Assembly: GCA_019671135.1 (NCBI GenBank)
Contig: JAHRHY010000002.1
Span: 3,425,501-3,489,500, forward strand
DNA length: 64,000 nt
Source of the DNA: Linnemannia hyalina
Lineage: Eukaryota; Mortierellomycota; Mortierellomycetes; Mortierellales; Mortierellaceae
Reading direction: 5' to 3'
Positions 34,683-45,590 of this stretch are shown piece after piece; position 1 is the stretch's first letter, and the number at the start of each line of letters is the position of its first letter. Made by a program: the position numbers and the translations under genes. Under the pieces are notes generated by a model. That model saw only the letters and a program-made list of their open reading frames with translations. It searched no databases and had not been told where the DNA came from.

Positions 34683-37600
34683 TTATCCCTTCTTCTGTCC
34701 ACAGTCACAGCAACTAGAAGCAGTCGTGGGGATAGATTTTACGTTCAGTTCGTGAACGTTACAATTGTGAAGGGTTGCAGGGGTCATCCAGCGTTCGGCA
34801 ATCGCAATATTGTACGCTCCGACAGAATCTCGGTTGATCCACCGACCGCACTCAAGGCACACACACAACCGCTGGGTAGGTTTGGCAACTCTGGACCGGA
34901 CGTCATGAGCCGCACAACTGGGGCACATACTCGAGGTAAGGTACTCGTCAACCAGGACGACCACATGACCCACATACTCTAGACTAGATTGTTGAAAGTG
35001 TGAAGGCATGATTATTAAAATGTATCTCAACAGCAATTTTTTGTTGGAAATGTTACCTTATTGACAAAGTGCGTTTTAAAGCACTCATGTTTAGAGGCCA
35101 GGTTGAGTCCTGTCCTGAACGTGCCGTTTCCGATGGTGATTAGACAAGGCTCCGGACCGCACAATCTGAGAATGGCATCCACTGCCATGTCCAGTTCCGC
35201 CCGCTTGGCCCTCTTCTCTGCCCACCGATCCTTTTGAGGTCGTCTTATCGAATAAATCTCCCGCAGAAGAGGCTCCAAAGTCAACCTAACAAGGAGCGCT
35301 TGCTCAAACTCGTCCACCGTGCACTGCTCCTGCACTCTCAATATCCGCAAGCGAGGGGAGCCGTAGTATGGCTGCTGTCGAATCCTGCTCCCGGACCCGA
35401 AGATCACCGGTGATGGCTTCGATTGCCTGAGCTGCTGGAGGCCTGTTCTTGATCCTCTCGCGTTCGGCCCTTGCACTTGTGGTTGGGGAGTAGAGCGAAG
35501 GCCGGCGAATCAAGAGATTGGAGACCGGTGGATCCTGTGCTTCGGGTTGCCGGTCCCAATTGTGAGCATGATGGACCATGTAGAGTGCTGCTGTTACCAG
35601 TTCCCCAGGGTCCCTGCCAATGCATTTGGGGATCTGACCATTGACGATCCGCATGATCGTGGCATGATCAGGCAAGACCTTCTCCATGCGCATGACCGGG
35701 TCGATAGCGAAGGCGGACTGGTAACGAGATCTCATGTCGTACGCCAACACCTGCAGCTGCAATCCACCTGTCCGTATAAAGTTGTTGATGGCGTATCTTG
35801 AAGAGGACTGGTTGTTGATCGGAAACTCTGGAGGGACTTGTGAGCAGGGTATACCAAGGTCACACGCACTTCCCGCAGGCTTGTTGTAAGCGATTCGTTG
35901 GTTGACGTATCCTTGCAGGGCCCGTTATCCGAACTGTTGAGGCATCGAATCCGCAAGAGATCTCATTGTGGTTGTGCGTTTGTCAAAGCTTGTGAGAGTA
36001 ATTTTGATGCCGATCCAGGGATTGTCTGATCCTGTGTTCCTTGTCCCGTAAAATAGAAGCCGTATCAGCTCTCCAGGCCGTGTCTTCACCATGTTCTCTG
36101 CACCTGTCGGGCTCAAAAGTCGGGTAACGACGGGAAGTGCTGGATTTTTCTCCTGACCCCAAAGAACCGCCTTCATCCCTCGCTCCTGAATTTGTATGAA
36201 CGGAGGCTGGAGTTTAGTATGGGGGATGAAGATCGGTCGCTTCTCCGCCGGCAGAGAAAGAAAGTGGTTCCACCAGGTTCGAATGTGACCAGGCTGGATA
36301 TCCGAGCATCCGTCCTCGTCCAGTTCGTCTTCCAGCTCATGGTCGAGTGAGTGACCGTTGGCGTTCTCAACCTTGTCCTCACCAGGCAATCGAGGAATCT
36401 TGCTATCATCCCAGCCTAACTTCTTCATCTACAAGAAGACAAAAAAGAATATGAAAAGAACTTATTAGCAGTCAAAACAAAGGGGAACCTCAAAGCAATA
36501 CACAGTGGAAGCGTGTCGAAAGTACCTTGGCCACGATGGTGTTGGCGACTTTTTGGAGTGTGTCTGGACTGGGACAAACACACTCAAACCAAACTCCATG
36601 ACGTTATCCCCCATGTTGATTGATGTGGTGTTGAGCGAGCGCAATCCGTGAGCGATCTCCTTGTACCGATCGTACGTACGCTGAGCGAGGTTGCGGGCCG
36701 CGATGCCGTTGACATCCTGCCTCGTCCTTTTCCCCAGCCTCCCGTCAAGGATCAGCGTGGCAAGGTTCCTAATGAGAAACGTTCCTGGCGCTTTGCTCAA
36801 CAACAAATCCAACGGGTCCGTAATCTGAGAACCCTCGCTCTCCTGTTCGGCCGTGTTAGCTCGTCAAGAACAAGCATCGTCAGCATCTGGAATACATGGA
36901 CCCTTGTGTCAGCCATCAAGTGGGCGGCGGACTCGAGACGGGACGCGATGATGGTGATCTCTTCATCACTTACTCCATGACCGTCAATCCCGCGTCGTAG
37001 ACATGCCTTGATTGATCCCACAGTTTGTGTGACAGTCTTGTACGCCGCCTTAAAGGCGTCCTTCAAGAGCGCAGGTGTCGGGAGCGCGTCGACATTCCTG
37101 GTTTTCGGGGCGGAGCTTGGCGTGGTCTTCTTCTTCTTCCTCTTCTTCTTCTTCTTCTCCTTCTTCTTCTTCTTCTTCTTCTTCTTCTTGCTGTTGGGCG
37201 ATAGAGGTGAGGAAGTAGACGCCGAGGAAGTAGACGCCGAGGAAGAAGATACCGATGATGAAGAAGATGATATAAGGAAGGCTAATCGGAGTTATTGTTG
37301 CTGGAAGCGGTTGGTCGTCTTGGAGGCGAGGGGGTCATCTTGCTAAGGACTGCATCGTCCACAGGGCTGGCTGTTGAGGGCTATTCAACCCTATGAGCTG
37401 CGTATCGAGGATTCGAGTCATTCCTTGAGCGATATCTAATTTATTTCAAGCAACATGTAAGTGTCAGTTATCTGTTTTCGTTCATGTGCAGACGTTGCAT
37501 GCCATCATGCAAATCCCAAAAAAATAATACTTACTTGGACTGCCGCTACTTTTTTCGTGTAGCATATTTTTTAGAGTTCTTCCTTTGCTTGCTATTCTGG

Positions 37601-39260
37601 GTTTTACTCCACCGGTGCCGTCGCCGTTTGGGGTTCAACGCTGGCTGTTGCTGGGCTGGGGGCTGCTCCTGTTTCGGTGACGCTGTGTCCCCGAACGAGT
37701 TCGTCCAGTTCCAGCTGATACAGAACACTAACGACAAGCTCATGCGGTGTGGAACCCTGCAGAGCAGATGCCTGGTCTGGAGGCGGCGCTGGAGTCAACT
37801 CGAGGGGTGCGCCGTCAATTTCCATCGGGGTCTGCATGCCGTCGAGAGTCTTGCTGAGTTCCCAGTCCAAATCCATCTGCGAAATCGCCGTGTCTGGATC
37901 GCCGCTGGGCTCTTGGTCCTTGCCGGGCTCTGGATCCTCCGTCATCTCCACAAATGCTCTCAGCGCATGCTCAAAGTCCTCCATTCCTATCGTTAGCTGT
38001 GTATCCATCCTGTGGCGATTTTTTCGGGTGCGTTTCCTGGCGAGAATCTCTCGTTGAACGCGGACAAGGTATTCCTGCACATACAGTCGAAGGACTCGAT
38101 GTCGTTGAGGGGTAGATCCATGGATTGGATGATGTCACACGAGGGACTCAGGCCGTAGTAAGACACGCCACTGGTATAATCGTTTCCTGCAACAATAGCG
38201 GCCAACAGCAAGTGGTTGTCCGAGGGGATTTCCAGTACGCGAAGAAGGTCCGCCTTGTCGATCACGGTCATTTCACGGTACTTTCCGAGAGGGTAGATAA
38301 GCCGTGGAATGGACTTGAAGGCAATCATGTCGGAATCTCCGCTGACAACAAAGAGATCCTCCGGGTGAACGGCCTGGGCATAACGGCGCGCAATGCACGT
38401 ATCGGCTTGATAAGAGCAAAAGCATACATTGCATCCGTAGGTCAAGATCAACTCGGCAATGATTTCACCAATGACGCCAAAGGGGGGTAGATAGACATTC
38501 TTGGCCTTTTGTACACTGCCTTCCTCCTAGACCCTCCAACAATCTGCGCTGAGTGACCGTTGATCGAAGAACATCCATGTCCTTGACTTGCCGGTCCTGA
38601 CGCCGTTGATACTCCTTCTGATTCTGCAGCAATGACAGGCCATCCTAGTGCAAGATAGTCGACTCCGCCTGAGGATCACAATATGTCGACATTTGATTGA
38701 AAAGTACTGTGGCAATATGAGTAAACTGCTATTGAGAAAAAAAAATGGAAAAAAGTATTGTAAGCATTGTGTTTGCCCGTGTACATCGAAGACGTAACAT
38801 CTATCACCAAATATCAATACATACCATCGATCTGTGACGATCTGCTCCGTCCTCAACCTTGCTCTCTTTCGTCACAATGACCGACAAAGGACCTGCAGCG
38901 TCATACGCCAACTGCGACAGCGTGTCCGCGAGAGTAAAATGTGTGTTAGCCTGCTCCAAAAGTTCCGCATTAAGGTGAAGAGACTGTCAGGGTCCGCTGT
39001 CTCAATCTGCTCAGTGGCGGTTGTCTCAGTCTGTTCAGAGGCAGTAAGGGGCGCTGATGGTGTCTCCTGCATGCTGGGGTGGTTGGCGGCGGCGGCGCGG
39101 GCCACTGACGACATGTACTTTCCCACCACAGAGAAGGTCCGGGCTTTTATCAGCCGAAAGTAGGCTCCGTTGACATCGATGTGCACGGGTTTGTCCTTGG
39201 TGATGCTCGGTACGCGACCGTTGGCAGATGCGATCTCCGATGGCAATCCGCGGACGCCAT
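34683..39260 (-). pseudogene. Decayed XPG/FEN1-like nuclease plus Fanzor (TnpB-like) RuvC gene
   Basis: 5' half (39260-37600): an ATG at 39260-39258 followed one base out of frame by GVRGLPSEIA and VHIDVNGAYF (XPG N-like); then QADTCIARRYAQAVHPEDL, VVSGDSDMIAF (acidic XPG-I motif) and AAIVAGNDYTSGV (helix-hairpin, about 38160-38205). A Pro/Gln- and Lys-rich linker (poly-Lys near 37120-37190) follows. 3' half (37080-34683): helical region, TWWNHFLSLPAEKRPIFIPHTK, GRDPGELVTAALY (RuvC-I-like, about 35600-35625), CLITIGNGTF (about 35135), DEYLTSSMCPSC, CLEC and NRDSVGAYNIA (zinc ribbon and RuvC-III, 34950-34805), stop at 34683. Introns with good GT/AG ends remain (about 38820-38733, 36528-36429, 35055-34983). 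At least six frame changes (near 39257, 38985, 38530, 38080, 37640, 36600, 35330) and a TAG at 38647-38645 mark it as a pseudogene. Whether both halves were one gene is inferred from shared strand, continuity and intron style. Confidence 0.7.
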
Positions 39261-39948
39261 TTTTTACAACAGCAGCAATAAGAATACAGGATTATTAGGA
39301 TGGATGGATAACATACATTGCCCAAATACTTTTTTTTACGCGTCAATCGTTTTCGTGAGAAAATTTCTATGTTTATTCATGCCTGCAATTTGGCTTTTGA
39401 GAGTTGGGGATAAGGGAGTTGAGGGCTGGAATGTGGTTTGTGTAGGTTACTGAAGAAACAAGTGAATGATTAATGACATCAGGTACATAAACGGAAAAAA
39501 ACAACGTTAGCACATCTATCAAAAACCAACGCTGATCTCTCCCATCGTTCTGAAAAAGACAAAGATCTATTCGCCTTACTCCAAGGGCTGTCGACGGGGT
39601 TGTCGGTAGGCGTTGTCGAAGTGCAGCTTTGACCCTCTTAAGAACCTTGAACAGACTATAACAATAGGGAAAAAGTAGACAAGCCCCTTAACATTGCTTG
39701 GTGGCTTAAGTGAGGTCAGAGAGTAGCATTGCCAACCAGGCACCTGCCTCTGGATCGCAACAACAGCAGCAACATCGATAACCATATCTGATGTTTATTG
39801 TGTAATTGAACTCTGTTCCAAAAAAAGGTAACGAGAATGCTCTTTGCCCATTTTAATTTGGAATGTCAGGAGATTCCAAAGCAGACGAAGGGATAAATGT
39901 GACTGTGCACTATTGAACTGATAACGGTCAAGAGTGCCCATTGGTGAG
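39261..39948. other. Intergenic DNA between the Fanzor-type pseudogene and the CorA gene
   Basis: About 0.7 kb, non-coding. No terminal repeat or target duplication was recognised that would bound the pseudogene on this side. Confidence 0.35.
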
Positions 39949-42900
39949 CTAGAGGAGCTTAATCTTGCGGGCGATCAACAGGAACAAACCCGCTGCAATG
40001 AATATCGCCGTGACAATCCAAAAGAACCACGTCAGATCCTCAGACTCCTGTCCCGGCACAGGCACGTTCATTCCCCATAAACCCGTCACCAAATTCATCG
40101 GCAACACAATACTTCCCAGGACCTATGTGTCATATTGGGAAGAAAAGTAACGGTTGATAGTTAAAGTCATCGACACACTTGGAGAAGGTGAGATAGCTAG
40201 GAATGAAACGAGCAAAGGGGAACTTGGCTTACGGTGAGCTTGGTGAGAACGTCGTTGGTTTCGTTGGAAGCAGAGGTCATCTCAATGTTGATCTGGGCAA
40301 GGTAGTTCGAGTGTGACCTGGACAAGATCTTTTCACAGTGTGACAAGTTCTGCAGCATCGTGATAATATGGTCTACGAGTTACGAATAGAAAGAAAAGTG
40401 TTAATTGATCGCTCATGAATCGTGTGCAAGTTGCATCTCCAATAGAAATATACATCCAGACCAAAGCATACCTTGGATGTCGCCCATGAATAGTCCAATC
40501 TCGCCCATATTCTTGCGCCCCATGCGGCCCTCGTATCGCTTAATCAAACCCTTGATGACATCGGCCTTTCCCGTAAGCAGGCGGAGCAAACTCATGACCC
40601 GCTTTCGGCAATTACCAATTCTCCGCAACATGTCCGACTGTTCCGACTCCGTCAGAATAAGAACCAGCTCGTCAATCATGTCGACCTCTGTCTCGATTTC
40701 GCCGATCAACGGTGCAAACGTGTCTACAATGTCGTCGATGATCGCATAGTTGATCCAGTCTGGTGTCACCTCTATCCTGTCTTTCAAATGTCGAATTCTC
40801 TTTCTCACATTTCTACAATGCGGCACCGGTCGGAAATGATACTATTGTCATAATAAAAGTGATAAGTATGACATGTAATATAACTGAACTGAAATGAAAG
40901 GCACCAGCAAGACAAAAGAAGACACTCACAGAAATGATGCCCCCGGGGAAGACAAGGGTATATATGCTCATAGGATTCAAAAAGTTGTGGCTGCTGGGGT
41001 CGAGAACAAATGTCCGGAAGCAGACAAAGTAGTAGTTAAGGAACATCTCACACTTTTCCCGTCCTTCCTCCATCAGGATATCCTCTGTCGTTAGGGGGTG
41101 TACTCTAAAGACCTGTGAAATAAAGAATGAAATCTCCAAATCAATATAAAGTCCATGAGGTCATGCAGCGCAATAAATGCCTACAGTGCTCTCAACACAA
41201 AACAAAAAAAGATGAAGAACACACACCTGACTGAGCATGCGGATCTCCTCGTCAGTGGGTGCTAGGACATCCAGCCAAAAATATCCTGCCTGCAACATAT
41301 TGGACAGGGTCTGGCCCCTCGGAGGAATCTCGCCCAATGTTTGCGCGTGCACAGTAACAGATGCTGTCGAGTAGAGTGTGAATCGATACGCATCGTCCAG
41401 TGGGACCTAAATTGCGCACAAGAAAAGTAGACATCTTACTATTAGCCAACTAACTCTCCTGGTTGTTGTTTTTTTTTCGTTTTACAATTCCAATGCATGT
41501 GTGTGGGTGCTTACTTGAGTCTTGTCTCGCTCGCCAAAGAGACTGTAACCTCGCTCAGGGATTCCAAAGTTTTTGCCTGGGATTGAACCATAATTCGAGT
41601 CCTGTGCTGATTTGGCCGAGAGTGGAGTTGAACTGGTGAAGGACGCCCCCCTGAGTTTGGATAAGAGTCCGCCTGTAGCGCTTTTGGTCCTTGCCTGGGG
41701 CCCTGGGGTTACTTTAGGTGTCCCGTTCTCTGCGGCTGCCATCATGTTTTGAGTCTTGATCTGCTCCAGCCGAATGTAGTCCTCCAATGCGGTATAATTG
41801 ATCTCCAGATCGGTGGCGGGTAATGGATAGCACACCTAGTTTGTATTGTCAAAAAGGTTCGTCAGTAACAGGTGCGTCCGGGTTAGAGACATGGATGAAA
41901 ACTTAAGGTGTGTGTAGGAAACTTGTCGTTGCCAACTGCCTCATGCAAGGGGGGTACTGATCACTTCCCAATCTGGAAGAAAGAAAGAGAAAACTTACAT
42001 CTTCTTCAGCGACCGAGTGCCGCCGGCTCGAAAAGTCATGGCTCGAGTCTGTAACGTCCTCATAGTCATAATGATGCGACGATCCGTTGGTCTCCATGTC
42101 AATCACACGCGCACCCCTCTTGGCCTCTCTTTGAATCTTGGACAGACGCGCATGGAGGGGGACAGGAGAGGGTGTTATCATTCGTGGAAGAGGACCCATC
42201 ACCTCCAGAACCGTTGGGGATGACGAGAGCACATTCCTGGCGGGGCGACCTCGATCCGAGTCAACAGTGCCGATATGTGGCAAATCCTGCTCACTCCCTG
42301 TGATAATCTGTGGCATGATCAATGTATCCTCAGTCATATCCCTGTTGTGGTGCTCCAAGTCACTGCTGCGGTCGCTGAGCTTGGGGCTCGATCCAGACGA
42401 ATGTCCTTGTCCTGTTGGCTGACGAGAGTTGACAAGTTGTGCCTGTGATGAAAAGGAATGGGAACGAGTCGATATGACTGAGGGACCTTGTAACGGTGAT
42501 GGGTTGGGCGGGGACGTCTTGTGATAACTATGGCGAGATGAGGTCGAAGAGGGGTGGAATCCGGAGAGACGGACCCGCTGCGGTGTCGGTCCATTGTTGT
42601 TACTGTTGTTGTTATCTGGGGGATCATAATGGACGGTGTGCTGCGAGGCAGGTCGATCTGTGCCGTAGGTTGGTGAGAGTGTGTTTTGGAGTTGCTCTTG
42701 GTGCAGTCGATCTTGGAACTGTCGTTGGAGCGGCTGATGGTCGAAAAAGGAGTCTCCGTACAGGAGGGGTGATGACCCTTCGAAACTGTCGGAATAGTTG
42801 CCCGTGTCGAGTGACCTGGAGGAGAAGGAAAACGACGAGTTACGAGTAGACGCTGCCAGGAGGGGTGCCGTCTCCCTAGAAGATTGTGCTCCTACCCCTC

Positions 42901-43228
42901 CTGCTACATGGTGATGATGGTCCAGCAGTTCTTGCTGTTGTTCACGTTGTTCCCGTTCCCTTTCTCTGTCACGCTTAGACCTGCGTCGACGACTTCTGGA
43001 GTGGTCTGAGCTAGAGTCGGCCTCGTTGACGTAGTGGACGTGGTTGGTATTAGTATTGTCGTTGGAGAAGGAGAGGTCGTCGTGGAGGGAGAGGATGCTC
43101 TTGGAAAGTGCGGACAGTTCAGAGGGTGTCCGCCGTGGGGTGGGCCGGCTATGAGTGCGGGTAGGAACAGCGTCAGCACTAGCACTAGCAGAGGAGGAGG
43201 AGGAGGTTGGCGTTGTCCGTTGATCCAT
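39949..43228 (-). CDS. CorA-type magnesium transporter, ALR1/MNR2 group
   Basis: Seven exons: 43228-41999, 41835-41515, 41406-41227, 41112-40930, 40841-40472, 40372-40233 and 40122-39949; 865 residues. The first 410 residues are a Ser/Arg/Gln/His-rich cytosolic tail, followed by the CorA funnel domain (RMLSQVFRVHPLTTEDILMEEGREKCE, then FLNYYFVCFRTFVLD, and the DTFAPLIGEIETEVDMIDELVL helix). The C terminus has the pore helix with MNLVTGLWGMNVPVPGQ (GMN at residues 825-827), a short loop, the second membrane segment WFFWIVTAIFIAAGLFLL, and a basic tail ending in KIKLL. GMN is the diagnostic Mg2+ selectivity motif. Long tails and NVPVPGQ fit the fungal Alr1 (plasma membrane) / Mnr2 (vacuole) group; which membrane cannot be decided here. 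Frame closes across all six introns. Confidence 0.93.
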
Positions 43229-44560
43229 TAGACTCTTTTGTTTGTTGGGTTGATTAGTTGGAATGGGATGACGAAGAGAAAAAATAAAGAGACGAAGAAG
43301 AACAAAGCGTGTGTGTTGAGCCGGGAACGATGAAGAAAGGCGAATGTAAGAGTGTCAGAATGAATGGTGAGTGTGATGTATAGTTTGGTGATGACCTCGT
43401 GAGATCAAAAGGGGAGGAAGGGAGAGTGAGGAGGGGTGAAGGGAGTGAAGAAAGGAAGCGAGAAAGAAAAGGCAAAAGCGAAGTGAGCAATATAAAAAAA
43501 TGCAACGCTGCAGCGCGAAATGAAAGCCAAGAAAGAAGGAAGGACATAACAACAACAACCAATTCGAACACAGCACTGCTGCAGAAATGGTATTTCTCAC
43601 ACTGCTACTACTGGTCTCCTGTCTACATGTCACTATCGGTGCTTCGTACGACAATGGCGCCATGAAACACACGCTACTGCTCCACCTCCACCTTGTGTCG
43701 TATCCTAAAACACTGCGGGGGTCATCCTATCATCATGTCATCGCGTCACGTGAAATACATCCAGCTCTTACTCGCCTAGAAAGCCTCCTCGCCCTCGACG
43801 TGTCTCTGATGCTTCGTCACTCTTAGCGGTCTTAGAATATGCACCCTTGACCGCAACTCATCCAAATATGCGCATAGGCACAGAAAATTCACAATGGTTC
43901 AGTGCAGCGCAGGAACAAAAAATGACCGGAATGGATGGCAGTAGACCCTTGACTTGCCGCGTGCCTATCAATTGCCTCTTTGTCTCCTCCTTACTCCTTT
44001 TCGTTTTCGCTTACTACCTCCTACTCCTCCCTTCTTTCTTTCATTCCTTTCCTTCGTTGTTCCTCGCTCATCATCGAACAGACCATAGGTCAAAAAACAT
44101 CCTATCACCCTGTGGTGTTTGGTTGATATACTTTGTGGTGTTAGGCTGATTTTTGGTGTTCACTTCTTCTCCTGTGGCATCTCATCCCTTCGCACTGGTT
44201 TTTTTTTCACACTCACAACCCTTGCCATTGGGGCTTGCAATTGGGATGAAAGGCACCGGATCATTTTACCCTAGAAAGAGTTCTCCCACCCAAGGGCAAA
44301 AGGGCCACTCGAGTTCTGGATCGATGTGATAACTGCTATGACAGACAGATACGGCACACGAGTTAAAATAAAATAAAAAAAAAAAAGACTGCTACGATGT
44401 AAGCCTATCCCTCATCCCCATTGACTGACCATGGCCAACATTTGGTCGTGTGAGCAAAGAAGAAGATGACACCAATCCCATTGTTTCCACACCGTCCGTC
44501 TCCTTAATTTCTGCTATTCTAATGCATGCAAAAAAATCAATTGCTAGGTACGGCTGACGA
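43229..44560. promoter_or_regulatory. CorA gene promoter and flanking DNA
   Basis: Purine-rich on the plus strand at 43400-43560 (pyrimidine-rich leader on the transcribed strand). A short frame at 43587-43826 opens with a hydrophobic signal-like stretch but has no other support. Nothing else seen. Confidence 0.35.
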
Positions 44561-44564
44561 GTGG

Positions 44565-45590
44565 CTCTTATTTAGCGCGATGATCAATAAGATGGCCCTT
44601 GCTGCTAAAGATCACAACATTCAGACCCTTGACCAGCCAGAGAGTGAATGATCCTTGCGTGTTTTGCACAAGAAAGTAAGAAAAGGCAAGCTTGGTTATT
44701 GTCACCCAACTGTCCACCCACATGAAAAGTCTCTCAGACTGAGTCAAGCTTAGCAATATCTTGCCCCAGCTCGATTATGTTGTCACAGCTACTTCAACTA
44801 CCCAGTGTCCATTCCTCAAGGAGATACGATACTTTTTGTCGATGTGTGCTAAGGGTGATGAAAGTAAGCCCTTGGACAAATAACAGTAAGAGAGCGGACG
44901 GGACGAACTGCAACACCACCTAAACCAACCTCGGGCGACAAGGTTTGGAGTCAAGGGTTGATATTCATAGAGCAATGTAGCGTTGACAGTATGGGATTTC
45001 AAGTTCACAGAAGGGGAGCTGATCGGTTGAGAGACAAAAATATAGTGTATATGTATGTTGTCCAAAGAAGAGCCATCTAGGGGGATGCTGTCATTGGGAT
45101 GCAACTAAAAAAGTGGCCGTGATACTTGAAAGAGATGGGAATAGGAGACACACGACTGGTCGATATGCTCAAAGAGAAAGGATCGTAATGGAGTAGAGTT
45201 AATGAATTGCAACACCACAAACCTCAGGCGATCGCGTTGTAGTCGAGAGTTGGATCGGCACATGCAGTGCGCTGGGGCGACAATAGCAGATCTCGATTGC
45301 ACAAGAGGAGGATCGTGGTCCATGCTTATTGTTGGTTTGGTTTAACGGAAAATACACGTATCTATGACTACGGCACGGCGGTGAAGAAATTGATATCATA
45401 GCATACGCCGGATACATATGTCTAAGTGGTACTGGCAGGCGGTCATCTTCTCCTCTTACAAAGAATCGCGACTCCCCCTCTCGTGATAGAAACAAAAGAA
45501 GTACTACACTAGAATAGACTTGCATAGCATGGCGGCGGTTACGGACATTATAGGAGTGACCTTTATGCCCATTTGATCCTCCCACCCAAC
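44565..45590 (-). pseudogene. Decayed repeat-containing coding region, unknown family
   Basis: Long mixed-composition open frames on the minus strand (for example about 45104-44775 and 44756-44568) are separated by stops. Two diverged copies of a segment about 300 bp long occur in tandem: GAACTGCAACACCAC at 44905 matches GAATTGCAACACCAC at 45204, with weaker matches on both sides at the same offset. At protein level both contain an HID motif and an SPEV-GGVAV / SPEV-CGVAI pair in alternating frames. This suggests a decayed gene with internal repeats. No family recognised. Confidence 0.3.

Noticed and set aside
34683..39260. Assembly error as the cause of the many frameshifts
   Set aside because: Neighbouring long genes (eIF3b, CorA, CAF-1, PHO89) close their frames perfectly over many kilobases, so a local burst of sequencing errors is unlikely; not strictly excluded.
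43587..43826. Possible small secreted peptide with a hydrophobic start
   Set aside because: Hydrophobic start followed by unremarkable sequence; no homologue recognised, no splice or promoter support, and it sits in another gene's promoter.
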